Source: Macrostomum hystrix
Taxonomy: Eukaryota > Platyhelminthes > Macrostomidae
Length of the DNA stretch: 64,000 nucleotides
Reading direction: 5' to 3'
Assembly: GCA_950097015.1 (NCBI GenBank)
Contig: CATNEN010000034.1
Location: 3,329,001 to 3,393,000, forward strand
Positions 49,701 to 63,110 of this stretch are shown one piece after another; the first letter of the stretch is position 1; each line of letters begins with the position of its first letter. The notes below the pieces were generated by a model. The model made no database searches and was not told the origin of the DNA. It saw only the letters and a program-made list of their open reading frames with translations. A program made the position numbers and the translations under genes.

Positions 49701-52700
49701 AGGAAATGACTGGTTTCTCATGGAGGATTGTCTTGTGACTGACTGGTTTCTCATGGAGGATTGTCTTGGGACTGACTGGTTTCTCATGGAGGATTGTCTT
49801 GGGACTGACTGGTTTTTCATGGAGGATTGTCTTGGGACTGACTGGTTTTTCATGGAGGATTGTCTTGGGACTGACTGGTTTTTCATGGAGGATTGTCTTG
49901 CGACTGACTGGTTTCTCATGGAGGATTGTCTTGGGACTGACTGGTTTCTCATGGAGGATTGTCTTGGGACTGACTGGTTTTTCATGGAGGATTGTCTTGG
50001 GACTGACTGGTTTTTCATGGAGGATTGTCTTGGGACTGACTGGTTTCTCATGGAGGATTGTCTTGGGACTGACTGGTTTCTCATTTAGGATTGTCTAGGA
50101 AATGACTGGTTTCTCATGGAGGATTGTCTTGTGACTGACTGGTTTCTCATGGAGGATTGTCTTGGGACTGACTGGTTTTTCATGGAGGATTGTCTTGTGA
50201 CTGACTGGTTTCTCATGGAGGATTGTCTTGTGACTGACTGGTTTCTCATGGAGGATTGTCCTGTGACTGACTGGTTTCTCATGGAGGATTGTCTTGGGAC
50301 TGACTGGTTTTTCATGGAGGATTGTCTTGGGACTGACTGGTTTTTCATGGAGGATTGTCTTGGGACTGACTGGTTTCTCATGGAGGATTGTCTTGGGACT
50401 GACTGGTTTCTCATAGAGGATTGTCTTGGGACTGACTGGTTTTTCATGGAGGATTGTCTTGGGACTGACTGGTTTTTCATGGAGGATTGTCTTGTGACTG
50501 ACTGGTTTCTCATGGAGGATTGTCTTGTGACTGACTGGTTTCTCATGGAGGATTGTCTTGGGACTGACTGGTTTTTCATGGAGGATTGTCTTGGGACTGA
50601 CTGGTTTTTCATGGAGGATTGTCTTGGGACTGACTGGTTTCTCATGGAGGATTGTCTTGGGACTGACTGGTTTTTCATGGAGGATTGTCTTGGGACTGAC
50701 TGGTTTCTCATTGAGGATTGTCTTGGGACTGACTGGTTTCTCATGGAGGATTGTCTTGGGACTGACTGGTTTTTCATGGAGGATTGTCTTGGGACTGACT
50801 GGTTTTTCATGGAGGATTGTCTTGGGACTGACTGGTTTTTCATGGAGGATTGTCTTGGGACTGACTGTTTTTCATGGAGGATTGTCTTGGGACTGACTGG
50901 TTTTTCATGGAGGATTGTCTTGGGACTGACTGGTTTCTCATGGAGGATTGTCTTGGGACTGACTGGTTTTTCATGGAGGATTGTCTTGGGACTGACTGGT
51001 TTCTCATTGAGGATTGTCTTGGGACTGACTGGTTTCTCATTGAGGATTGTCTTGGGACTGACTGGTTTCTCATGGAGGATTGTCTTGGGACTGACTGGTT
51101 TTTCATGGAGGATTGTCTTGGGACTGACTGGTTTTTCATGGAGGATTGTCTTGGGACTGACTGGTTTCTCATGGAGGATTGTCTTGGGACTGACTGGTTT
51201 CTCATTGAGGATTGTCTAGGAAATGACTGGTTTCTCATGGAGGATTGTCTTGTGACTGACTGGTTTCTCATGGAGGATTGTCTTGGGACTGACTGGTTTC
51301 TCATGGAGGATTGTCTTGGGACTGACTGGTTTCTCATTGAGGATTGTCTAGGAAATGACTGGTTTCTCATGGAGGATTGTCTTGGGACTGACTGGTTTTT
51401 CATGGAGGATTGTCTTGGGACTGACTGGTTTCTCATTGAGGATTGTCTTGGGACTGACTGGTTTTTCATGGAGGATTGTCTTGGGACTGACTGGTTTCTC
51501 ATGGAGGATTGTCTTGGGACTGACTGGTTTCTCATGGAGGATTGTCTTGGGACTGACTGGTTTCTCATTGAGGATTGTCTAGGAAATGACTGGTTTCTCA
51601 TGGAGGATTGTCTTGGGACTGACTGGTTTCTCATGGAGGATTGTCTTGGGACTGACTGGTTTCTCATTGAGGATTGTCTTGGGACTGACTGGTTTTTCAT
51701 GGAGGATTGTCTTGGGACTGACTGGTTTTTCATGGAGGGTTGTCTTGGGACTGACTGGTTTCTCATGGAGGATTGTCTTGGGACTGACTGGTTTCTCATT
51801 GAGGATTGTCTTGGGACTGACTGGTTTCTCATTGAGGATTGTCTTGGGACTGACTGTTTTTTCATGGAGGATTGTCTTGGGACTGACTGGTTTCTCATGG
51901 AGGATTGTCTTCGGACTGACTGGTTTCTCATGGAGGATTGTCTTGGGACTGACTGGTTTCTCATTGAGGATTGTCTAGGAAATGACTGGTTTTTCTTGGA
52001 GGATTGTCTTGGGACTGACTGGTTTTTCTTGGAGGATTGTCTTGGGACTGACTGGTTTCTCATGGAGGATTGTCTTGGGACTGACTGGTTTCTCATGGAG
52101 GATTGTCTTGGGACTGACTGGTTTCTCATGGAGGATTGTCTTGGGACTGACTGGTTTCTCATGGAGGATTGTCTTGGGACTGACTGGTTTTTCATGGAGG
52201 ATTGTCTTGGGACTGACTGGTTTCTCATGGAGGATTGTCTTGGGACTGACTGGTTTCTCATTGAGGATTGTCTTGGGACTGACTGGTTTCTCATGGAGGA
52301 TTGTCTTGGGACTGACTGGTTTCTCATGGAGGATTGTCTTGGGACTGACTGGTTTCTCATGGAGGATTGTCTTGGGACTGACTGGTTTCTCATGGAGGAT
52401 TGTCTTGGGACTGACTGGTTTCTCATGGAGGATTGTCTTGGGACTGACTGGTTTTTCATGGAGGATTGTCTTGGGACTGACTGGTTTTTCATGGAGGATT
52501 GTCTTGGGACTGACTGGTTTTTCATGGAGGATTGTCTTGGGACTGACTGGTTTCTCATGGAGGATTGTCTTGGGACTGACTGGTTTTTCATGGAGGATTG
52601 TCTTGGGACTGACTGGTTTTTCATGGAGGATTGTCTTGGGACTGACTGGTTTTTCATGGAGGATTGTCTTGGGACTGACTGGTTTTTCATGGAGGATTGT

Positions 52701-55700
52701 CTTGGGACTGACTGGTTTCTCATGGAGGATTGTCTTGGGACTGACTGGTTTCTCATTGAGGATTGTCTAGGAAATGACTGGTTTCTCATGGAGGATTGTC
52801 TTGTGACTGACTGGTTTCTCATGGAGGATTGTCTTGGGACTGACTGGTTTCTCATGGAGGATTGTCTTGTGACTGACTGGTTTCTCATGGAGGATTGTCT
52901 AGGAAATGACTGGTTTCTCATGGAGGATTGTCTTGGGACTGACTGGTTTCTCATGGAGGATTGTCTTGGGACTGACTGGTTTTTCATTGAGGATTGTCTT
53001 GTGACTGACTGGTTTCTCATGGAGGATTGTCTTGGGACTGACTGGTTTCTCATGGAGGATTGTCTTGGGACTGACTGGTTTCTCATGGAGGATTGTCTTG
53101 TGACTGACTGGTTTCTCATGGAGGATTGTCTTGGGACTGACTGGTTTCTCATGGAGGATTGTCTTGGGACTGACTGGTTTCTCATGGAGGATTGTCTTGG
53201 GACTGACTGGTTTCTCATGGAGGATTGTCTTGTGACTGACTGGTTTCTCATGGAGGATTGTCTTGGGACTGACTGGTTTCTCATGGAGGATTGTCTTGGG
53301 ACTGACTGGTTTTTCATGGAGGATTGTCTTGGGACTGACTGGTTTTTCATGGAGGATTGTCTTGGGACTGACTGGTTTCTCATGGAGGATTGTCTTGGGA
53401 CTGACTGGTTTCTCATGGAGGATTGTCTTGTGACTGACTGGTTTCTCATGGAGGATTGTCTTGGGACTGACTGGTTTCTCATGGAGGATTGTCTTGGGAC
53501 TGACTGGTTTCTCATTTAGGATTGTCTAGGAAATGACTGGTTTCTCATGGAGGATTGTCTTGTGACTGACTGGTTTCTCATGGAGGATTGTCTTGGGACT
53601 GACTGGTTTTTCATGGAGGATTGTCTTGTGACTGACTGGTTTTTCATGGAGGATTGTCTTGGGACTGACTGGTTTTTCATGGAGGATTGTCTTGGGACTG
53701 ACTGGTTTCTCATGGAGGATTGTCTTGTGACTGACTGGTTTCTCATGGAGGATTGTCTTGGGACTGACTGGTTTCTCATTGAAGATTGTCTTGTGACTGA
53801 CTGGTTTCTCATGGAGGATTGTCTTGGGACTGACTGGTTTCTCATGGAGGATTGTCTTGGGACTGACTGGTTTCTCATGGAGGATTGTCTTGGGACTGAC
53901 TGGTTTCTCATGGAGGATTGTCTTGGGACTGACTGGTTTTTCATGGAGGATTGTCTTGGGACTGACTGGTTTCTCATTGAGGATTGTCTTGGGACTGACT
54001 GGTTTCTCATTGAGGATTGTCTTGGGACTGACTGGTTTTTCATGGAGGATTGTCTTGGGACTGACTGGTTTCTCATGGAGGATTGTCTTGGGACTGACTG
54101 GTTTTTCATGGAGGATTGTCTTGGGACTGACTGGTTTCTCATGGAGGATTGTCTTGGGACTGACTGGTTTCTCATTGAGGATTGTCTTGGGACTGACTGG
54201 TTTCTCATTAAGGATTGTCTTAGGACTGACTGGTTTCTCATGGAGGATTGTCTTGGGACTGACTGGATTTTCATGGAGGATTGTCTTGGGACTGACTGGT
54301 TTTTCATGGAGGATTGTCTTGGGACTGACTGGTTTTTCATGGAGGATTGTCTTGGGACTGACTGGCTTCTCATGGAGGATTGTCTTGGGACTGACTGGTT
54401 TCTCATGGAGGATTGTCTTGGGACTGACTGGTTTTTCATGGAGGATTGTCTTGGGACTGACTGGTTTCTCATGGAGGATTGTCTTGGGACTGACTGGTTT
54501 TTCGTGGAGGATTGTCTTGGGACTGACTGGTTTCTCATTAAGGATTGTCTTGGGACTGACTGGTTTCTCATTGAGGATTGTCTTGGGACTGACTGGTTTC
54601 TCATTAAGGATTGTCTTAGGACTGACTGGTTTCTCATGGAGGATTGTCTTGGGACTGACTGGTTTTTCATGGAGGATTGTCTTGGGACTGACTGGTTTTT
54701 CATGGAGGATTGTCTTGGGACTGACTGGTTTTTCATGGAGGATTGTCTTGGGACTGACTGGCTTCTCATGGAGGATTGTCTTGGGACTGACTGGTTTCTC
54801 ATGGAGGATTGTCTTGGGACTGACTGGTTTTTCATGGAGGATTGTCTTGGGACTGACTGGTTTTTCATGGAGGATTGTCTTGGGACTGACTGGTTTTTCA
54901 TGGAGGATTGTCTTGGGACTGACTGGTTTCTCATTGAGGATTGTCTTGGGACTGACTGGTTTCTCATGGAGGATTGTCTTGGGACTGACTGGTTTTTCAT
55001 TGAGGACTGTCTTGGGACTGACTGGATTTTCATGGAGGATTGTCTTGGGACTGACTGGTTTTTCATGGAGGATTGTCTTGGGACTGACTGGTTTTTCATG
55101 GAGGATTGTCTTGGGACTGACTGGTTTCTCATGGAGGATTGTCTTGGGACTGACTGGTTTCTCATGGAGGATTGTCTTGGGACTGACTGGTTTCTCATGG
55201 AGGATTGTCTTGGGACTGACTGGTTTCTCATTGAAGATTGTCTTGGGACTGACTGGTTTCTCATGGAGGATTGTCTTGGGACTGACTGGTTTCTCATGGA
55301 GGATTGTCTTGGGACTGACTGGTTTCTCATGGAGGATTGTCTTGGGACTGACTGGTTTCTCATGGAGGATTGTCTTGGGACTGACTGGTTTCTCATGGAG
55401 GATTGTCTTGGGACTGACTGGTTTCTCATGTAGGATTGTCTTGTGACTGACTGGTTTCTCATGGAGGATTGTCTGGGGACTGACTGGTTTCTCATGGAGG
55501 ATTGTCTTGGGACTGACTGGTTTCTCATGGAGGATTGTCTTGGGACTGACAGGTTTCTCATGGAGGATTGTCTTGGGACTGACTGGTTTTTCATGGAGGA
55601 TTGTCTTGGGACTGACTGGTTTCTCATGGAGGATTGTCTTGGGACTGACTGGTTTTTCATGGAGGATTGTCTTGGGACTGACTGGTTTCTCATGGAGGAT

Positions 55701-57251
55701 TGTCTTGGGACTGACTGGTTTCTCATGGAGGATTGTCTTGGGACTGACTGGTTTCTCATTGAGGATTGTCTAGAAAATGACTGGTTTCTCATGGAGGATT
55801 GTCTTGTGACTGACTGGTTTCTCATGGAGGATTGTCTTGGGACTGACTGGTTTCTCATGGAGGATTGTCTTGGGACTGACTGGTTTCTCATGGAGGATTG
55901 TCTTGGGACTGACTGGTTTTTCATGGAGGATTGTCTTGGGACTGACTGGTTTTTCATGGAGGATTGTCTTGGGACTGACTGGTTTTTCATGGAGGATTGT
56001 CTTGCGACTGACTGGTTTCTCATGGAGGATTGTCTTGGGACTGACTGGTTTCTCATTGAGGATTGTCTTGGGACTGACTGGTTTCTCATGGAGGATTGTC
56101 TTGGGACTGACTGGTTTTTCATGGAGGATTGTCTTGGGACTGACTGGTTTCTCATGGAGGATTGTCTTGGGACTGACTGGTTTCTCATTGAGGATTGTCT
56201 TGGGACTGACTGGTTTTTCATGGAGGATTGTCTTGGGACTGACTGGTTTTTCATGGAGGATTGTCTTGGGACTGACTGGTTTCTCATTGAGGATTGTCTA
56301 GGAAATGACTGGTTTTTCATGGAGGATTGTCTTGTGACAGACTGGTTTCTCATGGAGGATTGTCTTGGGACTGACTTGTTTCTCATGGAGGATTGTCTTG
56401 GGACTGACTGGTTTCTCATGGAGGATTGTCTTGGGACTGACTGGTTTCTCATGGAGGATTGTCTTGGGACTGACTGGTTTCTCATGGAGGATTGTCTTGG
56501 GACTGACTGGTTTCTCATTGAAGATTGTCTTGGGACTGACTGGTTTCTCATGGAGGATTGTCTTGGGACTGACTGGTTTCTCATGGAGGATTGTCTTGGG
56601 ACTGACTGGTTTCTCATGGAGGATTGTCTTGGGACTGACTGGTTTCTCATGGAGGATTGTCTTGGGACTGACTGGTTTCTCATTGAAGATTGTCTTGGGA
56701 CTGACTGGTTTCTCATGGAGGATTGTCTTGGGACTGACTGGTTTCTCATGGAGGATTGTCTTGGGACTGACTGGTTTCTCATGGAGGATTGTCTTCGGAC
56801 TGACTGGTTTCTCATGGAGGATTGTCTTGGGACTGACTGGTTTCTCATGGAGGATTGTCTTGGGACTGACTGGTTTCTCATGTAGGATTGTCTTGTGACT
56901 GACTGGTTTCTCATGGAGGATTGTCTTGGGACTGACTGGTTTCTCATGGAGGATTGTCTTGGGACTGACTGGTTTCTCATGGAGGATTGTCTTGGGACTG
57001 ACAGGTTTCTCATGGAGGATTGTCTTGGGACTGACTGGTTTTTCATGGAGGATTGTCTTGGGACTGACTGGTTTTTCATGGAGGATTGTCTTGGGACTGA
57101 CTGGTTTTTCATGGAGGATTGTCTTGGGACTGACTGGTTTCTCATGGAGGATTGTCTTGGGACTGACTGGTTTCTCATGGAGGATTGTCTTGGGACTGAC
57201 TGGTTTCTCATGGAGGATTGTCTTGGGACTGACTGGTTTCTCATTGAGGAT

Positions 57252-59960
57252 TGTCTAGAAAATGACTGGTTTCTCATGGAGGATTGTCTTGTGACTGACT
57301 GGTTTCTCATGGAGGATTGTCTTGGGACTGACTGGTTTCTCATGGAGGATTGTCTTGGGACTGACTGGTTTCTCATGGAGGATTGTCTTGGGACTGACTG
57401 GTTTTTCATGGAGGATTGTCTTGGGACTGACTGGTTTTTCATGGAGGATTGTCTTGGGACTGACTGGTTTTTCATGGAGGATTGTCTTGGGACTGACTGG
57501 TTTCTCATGGAGGATTGTCTTGGGACTGACTGGTTTCTCATGGAGGATTGTCTTGGGACTGACTGGTTTCTCATGGAGGATTGTCTTGGGACTGACTGGT
57601 TTCTCATGGAGGATTGTCTTGGGACTGACTGGTTTCTCATGGAGGATTGTCTTGGGACTGACTGGTTTCTCATTGAAGATTGTCTTGTGACTGACTGGTT
57701 TCTCATGGAGGATTGTCTTGGGACTGACTGGTTTCTCATTGAGGATTGTCTTGGGACTGAGTGGTTTCTCATGGAGGATTGTCTTGGGACTGACTGGTTT
57801 CTCATGGAGGATTGTCTTGGGACTGACTGGTTTCTCATTGAGGATTGTCTTGGGACTGACTGGTTTCTCATGGAGGATTGTCTTGGGACTGACTGGTTTC
57901 TCATGGAGGATTGTCTTGGGACTGACTGGTTTTTCATGGAGGATTGTCTTGGGACTGACTGGTTTCTCATTGAGGATTGTCTAGGAAATGACTGGTTTCT
58001 CATGGAGGATTGTCTTGTGACTGACTGGTTTCTCATGGAGGATTGTCTTGGGACTGACTGGTTTCTCACGGAGGATTGTCTTGGGACTGACTGGTTTCTC
58101 ATTGAGGATTGTCTAGGAAATGTCTGGTTTTTCATGGAGGATTGTCTTGCGACTGACTGGTTTCTCATGGAGGATTGTCTTGGGACTGACTGGTTTCTCA
58201 TGGAGGATTGTCTTGGGACTGACTGGTTTCTCATGGAGGATTGTCTTGGGACTGACTGGTTTCTCATTGAGGATTGTCTTGGGACTGACTGGTTTCTCAT
58301 GGAGGATTGTCTTGGGACTGACTGGTTTCTCATGGAGGATTGTCTTGGGACTGACTGGTTTCTCATGGAGGATTGTCTTGGGACTGACTGGTTTCTCATT
58401 GAAGATTGTCTTGGGACTGACTGGTTTCTCATGGAGGATTGTCTTGGGACTGACTGGTTTCTCATGGAGGATTGTCTTGGGACTGACTGGTTTCTCATGG
58501 AGGATTGTCTTGGGACTGACTGGTTTCTCATGGAGGATTGTCTTGGGACTGACTGGTTTCTCATTGAAGATTGTCTTGGGACTGACTGGTTTCTCATGGA
58601 GGATTGTCTTGGGACTGACTGGTTTCTCATGGAGGATTGTCTTGGGACTGACTGGTTTCTCATGGAGGATTGTCTTGGGACTGACTGGTTTCTCATGGAG
58701 GATTGTCTTGGGACTGACTGGTTTCTCATGGAGGATTGTCTTGGGACTGACTGGTTTCTCATGTAGGATTGTCTTGTGACTGACTGGTTTCTCATGGAGG
58801 ATTGTCTTGGGACTGACTGGTTTCTCATGGAGGATTGTCTTGGGACTGACTGGTTTCTCATGGAGGATTGTCTTGGGACTGACAGGTTTCTCATGGAGGA
58901 TTGTCTTGGGACTGACTGGTTTTTCATGGAGGATTGTCTTGGGACTGACTGGTTTTTCATGGAGGATTGTCTTGGGACTGACTGGTTTTTCATGGAGGAT
59001 TGTCTTGGGACTGACTGGTTTCTCATGGAGGATTGTCTTGGGACTGACTGGTTTCTCATGGAGGATTGTCTTGGGACTGACTGGTTTCTCATTCAGGATT
59101 GTCTAGAAAATGACTGGTTTCTCATGGAGGATTGTCTTGTGACTGACTGGTTTCTCATGGAGGATTGTCTTGGGACTGACTGGTTTCTCATGGAGGATTG
59201 TCTTGGGACTGACTGGTTTCTCATGGAGGATTGTCTTGGGACTGACTGGTTTTTCATGGAGGATTGTCTTGGGACTGACTGGTTTTTCATGGAGGATTGT
59301 CTTGGGACTGACTGGTTTTTCATGGAGGATTGTCTTGGGACTGACTGGTTTCTCATGGAGGATTGTCTTGGGACTGACTGGTTTCTCATGGAGGATTGTC
59401 TTGGGACTGACTGGTTTCTCATGGAGGATTGTCTTGGGACTGACTGGTTTCTCATGGAGGATTGTCTTGGGACTGACTGGTTTCTCATGGAGGATTGTCT
59501 TGGGACTGACTGGTTTCTCATTGAAGATTGTCTTGTGACTGACTGGTTTCTCATGGAGGATTGTCTTGGGACTGACTGGTTTCTCATTGAGGATTGTCTT
59601 GGGACTGAGTGGTTTCTCATGGAGGATTGTCTTGGGACTGACTGGTTTCTCATGGAGGATTGTCTTGGGACTGACTGGTTTCTCATTGAGGATTGTCTTG
59701 GGACTGACTGGTTTCTCATGGAGGATTGTCTTGGGACTGACTGGTTTCTCATGGAGGATTGTCTTGGGACTGACTGGTTTTTCATGGAGGATTGTCTTGG
59801 GACTGACTGGTTTCTCATTGAGGATTGTCTAGGAAATGACTGGTTTCTCATGGAGGATTGTCTTGTGACTGACTGGTTTCTCATGGAGGATTGTCTTGGG
59901 ACTGACTGGTTTCTCACGGAGGATTGTCTTGGGACTGACTGGTTTCTCATTGAGGATTGT
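57252..59960. repeat. Higher-order satellite block with 1,848-bp period
   Basis: The rare variants GGGACTGAGTGG (57,761 and 59,609) and CTCACGGAGG (58,069 and 59,917) are each repeated at exactly 1,848 bp, which is 56 units. A related marker, CATGTAGGATTG, recurs at 55,431, 56,883 and 58,764, at spacings of 44 and 57 units. Confidence 0.8.
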
Positions 59961-62374
59961 CTAGGAAATGACTGGTTTCTCATGGAGGATTGTCTTGTGA
60001 CTGACTGGTTTCTCATGGAGGATTGTCTTGGGACTGACTGGTTTCTCATTGAGGATTGTCTAGGAAATGACTGGTTTCTCATGGAGGATTGTCTTGTGAC
60101 TGACTGGTTTCTCATGGAGGATTGTCTTGGGACTGACTGGTTTCTCATGGAGGATTGTCTTGGGACTGACTGGTTTCTCATGGAGGATTGTCTTGGGACT
60201 GACTGGTTTTTCATGGAGGATTGTCTTGGGACTGACTGGTTTCTCATGGAGGATTGTCTTGGGACTGACTGGTTTCTCATTGAGGATTGTCTTGGGACTG
60301 ACTGGTTTCTCATGGAGGATTGTCTTGGGACTGACTGGTTTTTCATGGAGGATTGTCTTGGGACTGACTGGTTTTTCATGGAGGATTGTCTTGGGACTGA
60401 CTGGTTTTTCATGGAGGATTGTCTTGGGACTGACTGGTTTTTCATGGAGGATTGTCTTGGGACTGACTGGTTTCTCATGGAGGATTGTCTTGGGACTGAC
60501 TGGTTTCTCATTGAGGATTGTCTTGGGACTGACTGGTTTCTCATGGAGGATTGTCTTGGGACTGACTGGTTTTTCATGGAGGATTGTCTTGGGACTGACT
60601 GGTTTTTCATGGAGGATTGTCTTGGGACTGACTGGTTTCTCATGGAGGATTGTCTTGGGACTGACTGGTTTTTCATGGAGGATTGTCTTGGGACTGACTG
60701 GTTTTTCATGGAGGATTGTCTTGGGACTGACTGGTTTTTCATGGAGGATTGTCTTGGGACTGACTGGTTTTTCATGGAGGATTGTCTTGGGACTGACTGG
60801 TTTCTCATGGAGGATTGTCTTGGGACTGACTGGTTTCTCATGGAGGATTGTCTTGGGACTGACTGGTTTTTCATGGAGGATTGTCTTGGGACTGACTGGT
60901 TTTTCATGGAGGATTGTCTTGGGACTGACTGGTTTCTCATGGAGGATTGTCTTGGGACTGACTGGTTTCTCATTGAAGATTGTCTAGGAAATGACTGGTT
61001 TCTCATGGAGGATTGTCTTGTGACTGACTGGTTTCTCATGGAGGATTGTCTTGGGACTGACTGGTTTCTCATGGAGGATTGTCTTGGGACTGACTGGTTT
61101 TTCATGGAGGATTGTCTTGGGACTGACTGGTTTTTCATGGAGGATTGTCTTGGGACTGACTGGTTTTTCATGGAGGATTGTCTTGGGACTGACTGGTTTC
61201 TCATGGAGGATTGTCTTGGGACTGACTGGTTTCTCATGGAGGATTGTCTTGGGACTGACTGGTTTCTCATGGAGGATTGTCTTGGGACTGACTGGTTTCT
61301 CATTGAAGATTGTCTTGTGACTGACTGGTTTCTCATGGAGGATTGTCTTGGGACTGACTGGTTTCTCATTGAAGATTGTCTTGTGACTGACTGGTTTCTC
61401 ATGGAGGATTGTCTTGGGACTGACTGGTTTCTCATGGAGGATTGTCTTGGGACTGACTGGTTTCTCATGGAGGATTGTCTTGGGACTGACTGGCTTTTCA
61501 TGGAGGATTGTCTTGGGACTGACTGGCTTTTCATGGAGGATTGTCTTGGGACTGACTGGTTTCTCATTGAGGATTGTCTTGGGACTGACTGGTTTCTCAT
61601 GGAGGATTGTCTTGGGACTGACTGGTTTCTCATGGAGGATTGTCTTGGGACTGACTGGCTTTTCATGGAGGATTGTCTTGGGACTGACTGGTTTCTCATT
61701 GAGGATTGTCTTGGGACTGACTGGTTTCTCATGGAGGATTGTCTTGGGACTGACTGGCTTTTCATGGAGGATTGTCTTGGGACTGACTGGCTTTTCATGG
61801 AGGATTGTCTTGGGACTGACTGGTTTCTCATTGAGGATTGTCTTGGGACTGACTGGTTTCTCATGGAGGATTGTCTTGGGACTGACTGGTTTCTCATGGA
61901 GGATTGTCTTGGGACTGACTGGTTTCTCATTGAGGATTGTCTTGGGACTGACTGGTTTCTCATGGAGGATTGTCTTGGGACTGACTGGTTTCTCATTGAG
62001 GATTGTCTTGGGACTGACTGGTTTCTCATTGAGGATTGTCTTGGGACTGACTGGTTTCTCATTGAGGATTGTCTTGGGACTGACTGGTTTCTCATGGAGG
62101 ATTGTCTTGGGACAGACTGGTTTTTCATGGAGGATTGTCTTGGGACTGACTGGCTTTTCATGGAGGATTGTCTTGGGACTGACTGGTTTCTCATGGAGGA
62201 TTGTCTTGGGACTGACTGGTTTCTCATTGAGGACTGTCTTGGGACTGACTGGTTTCTCATTGAGGATTGTCTTGGGACTGACTGGTTTTTCATGGAGGAT
62301 TGTCTTGGGACTGACTGGTTTCTCATTGAGGACTGTCTTGGGACTGACTGGTTTCTCATTGAAGATTGTCTTGT

Positions 62375-63110
62375 GAAGAGACCGCATTATTAAATTATGG
62401 TACAATTCAATATTTAGGCTTCAGTTAAAACTTGCTCACTCTTGAGACTTACTTGAGCAAAGAGGAAAAGCAAATACCTTTGAGCACAGAGTACAGTAGT
62501 GAGTCTGCTCGTGGCGGTCGTGCTCACACCGTTTCCATAGTGGCATGAGCATGAGCATGAGCACAGAATAGGCACAATATGCACGGCAGATATGCGCTTT
62601 GCAGTAATGTGCGTCCAAGCATTAGCTTGGAGTGTGAGGTGGCTTAGTTGCTCAATTCAAGAGGACCATTGTGCGTACAGAAAGTGAGCAATTTAAATCG
62701 TAGGAAAAGATGCTGAGTATAAGCCTATATATTAACATTTTTTTAGACCTTCTTCATCTCTTCTACATCAAGAAATTTGCTGACATCTCTCTGAAAACTA
62801 ATACTTTTTTCGCATCACTTGCGGAGTGACATCAAAGTAGAATTGGTGAGCAGAAATTTATGAATTCATCTCTTTTTAATTGAACTCTGAATTTGGAAAA
62901 TATAACGGCCTATTTCTGCATGTCCAATATTGTTGCCAGACAGGCAGACTAGCTTCGGTACTTTCAAATACTAAAATATTCATGACCAATAGATGTCTGT
63001 GTTTAAGTCCATTCTTGATACTAGCTCGTGCACTCTAAATTTAAATTGGCTGAAATTCGTTTCTAGTCTCAACTCACAGTAATCCTAAACCAGTCAATTA
63101 TTTGCTTCTG
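62375..63110. other. Unique spacer between the satellite and the 23-bp repeat
   Basis: The 33-bp array ends in TTGTGAAGAGACC and unique A+T-rich sequence follows. A 60-codon minus-strand frame (62,436-62,618) has no convincing domain. Nothing else is recognised. Confidence 0.5.

Larger units (their letters stand above)
14606..62374. repeat. 47.8-kb satellite array of a 33-bp unit with higher-order organisation
   Basis: About 1,447 tandem copies of a 33-bp unit; a typical one is at 16443-16475 and contains TTGTCTTGGGACTGACTGG. The plus strand is G/T-rich (11 G and 12 T against 5 C and 5 A). Main variants: TTTCTC or TTTTTC; CATGG, CATTG or CATAG; CTTGGGAC or CTTGTGAC; and a CTAGGAAATG form that brings stops into two plus-strand frames. 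Since 33 is divisible by three, many frames stay open, reading as 11-residue repeats such as MEDCLGTDWFL (plus) or MRNQSVPRQSS (minus). Recurrent variants change amino acids in every frame examined, and stop-bearing units and 1-bp indels interrupt the frames, so I treat the array as non-coding. Rare variants mark the edges: CTGCTTTCTCATAG before 14,830 and CTGGCTTTTC at 61,490-62,160. This is satellite or heterochromatin-type sequence; a centromeric role is only a possibility. Confidence 0.97.

Noticed and set aside
14954-62393. Giant repeat proteins (for example MEDCLGTDWFL on plus, MRNQSVPRQSS on minus)
   Set aside because: Openness follows from a 33-bp unit with few stops. Recurrent variants replace residues in every frame examined, and there is no signal peptide, splice structure or conserved terminus.
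62436-62618. Zinc-finger-like frame (CTLCSKVF) on minus
   Set aside because: The CXXC and Phe are present, but the two zinc-binding His at the proper spacing are missing and the frame is only 60 codons.
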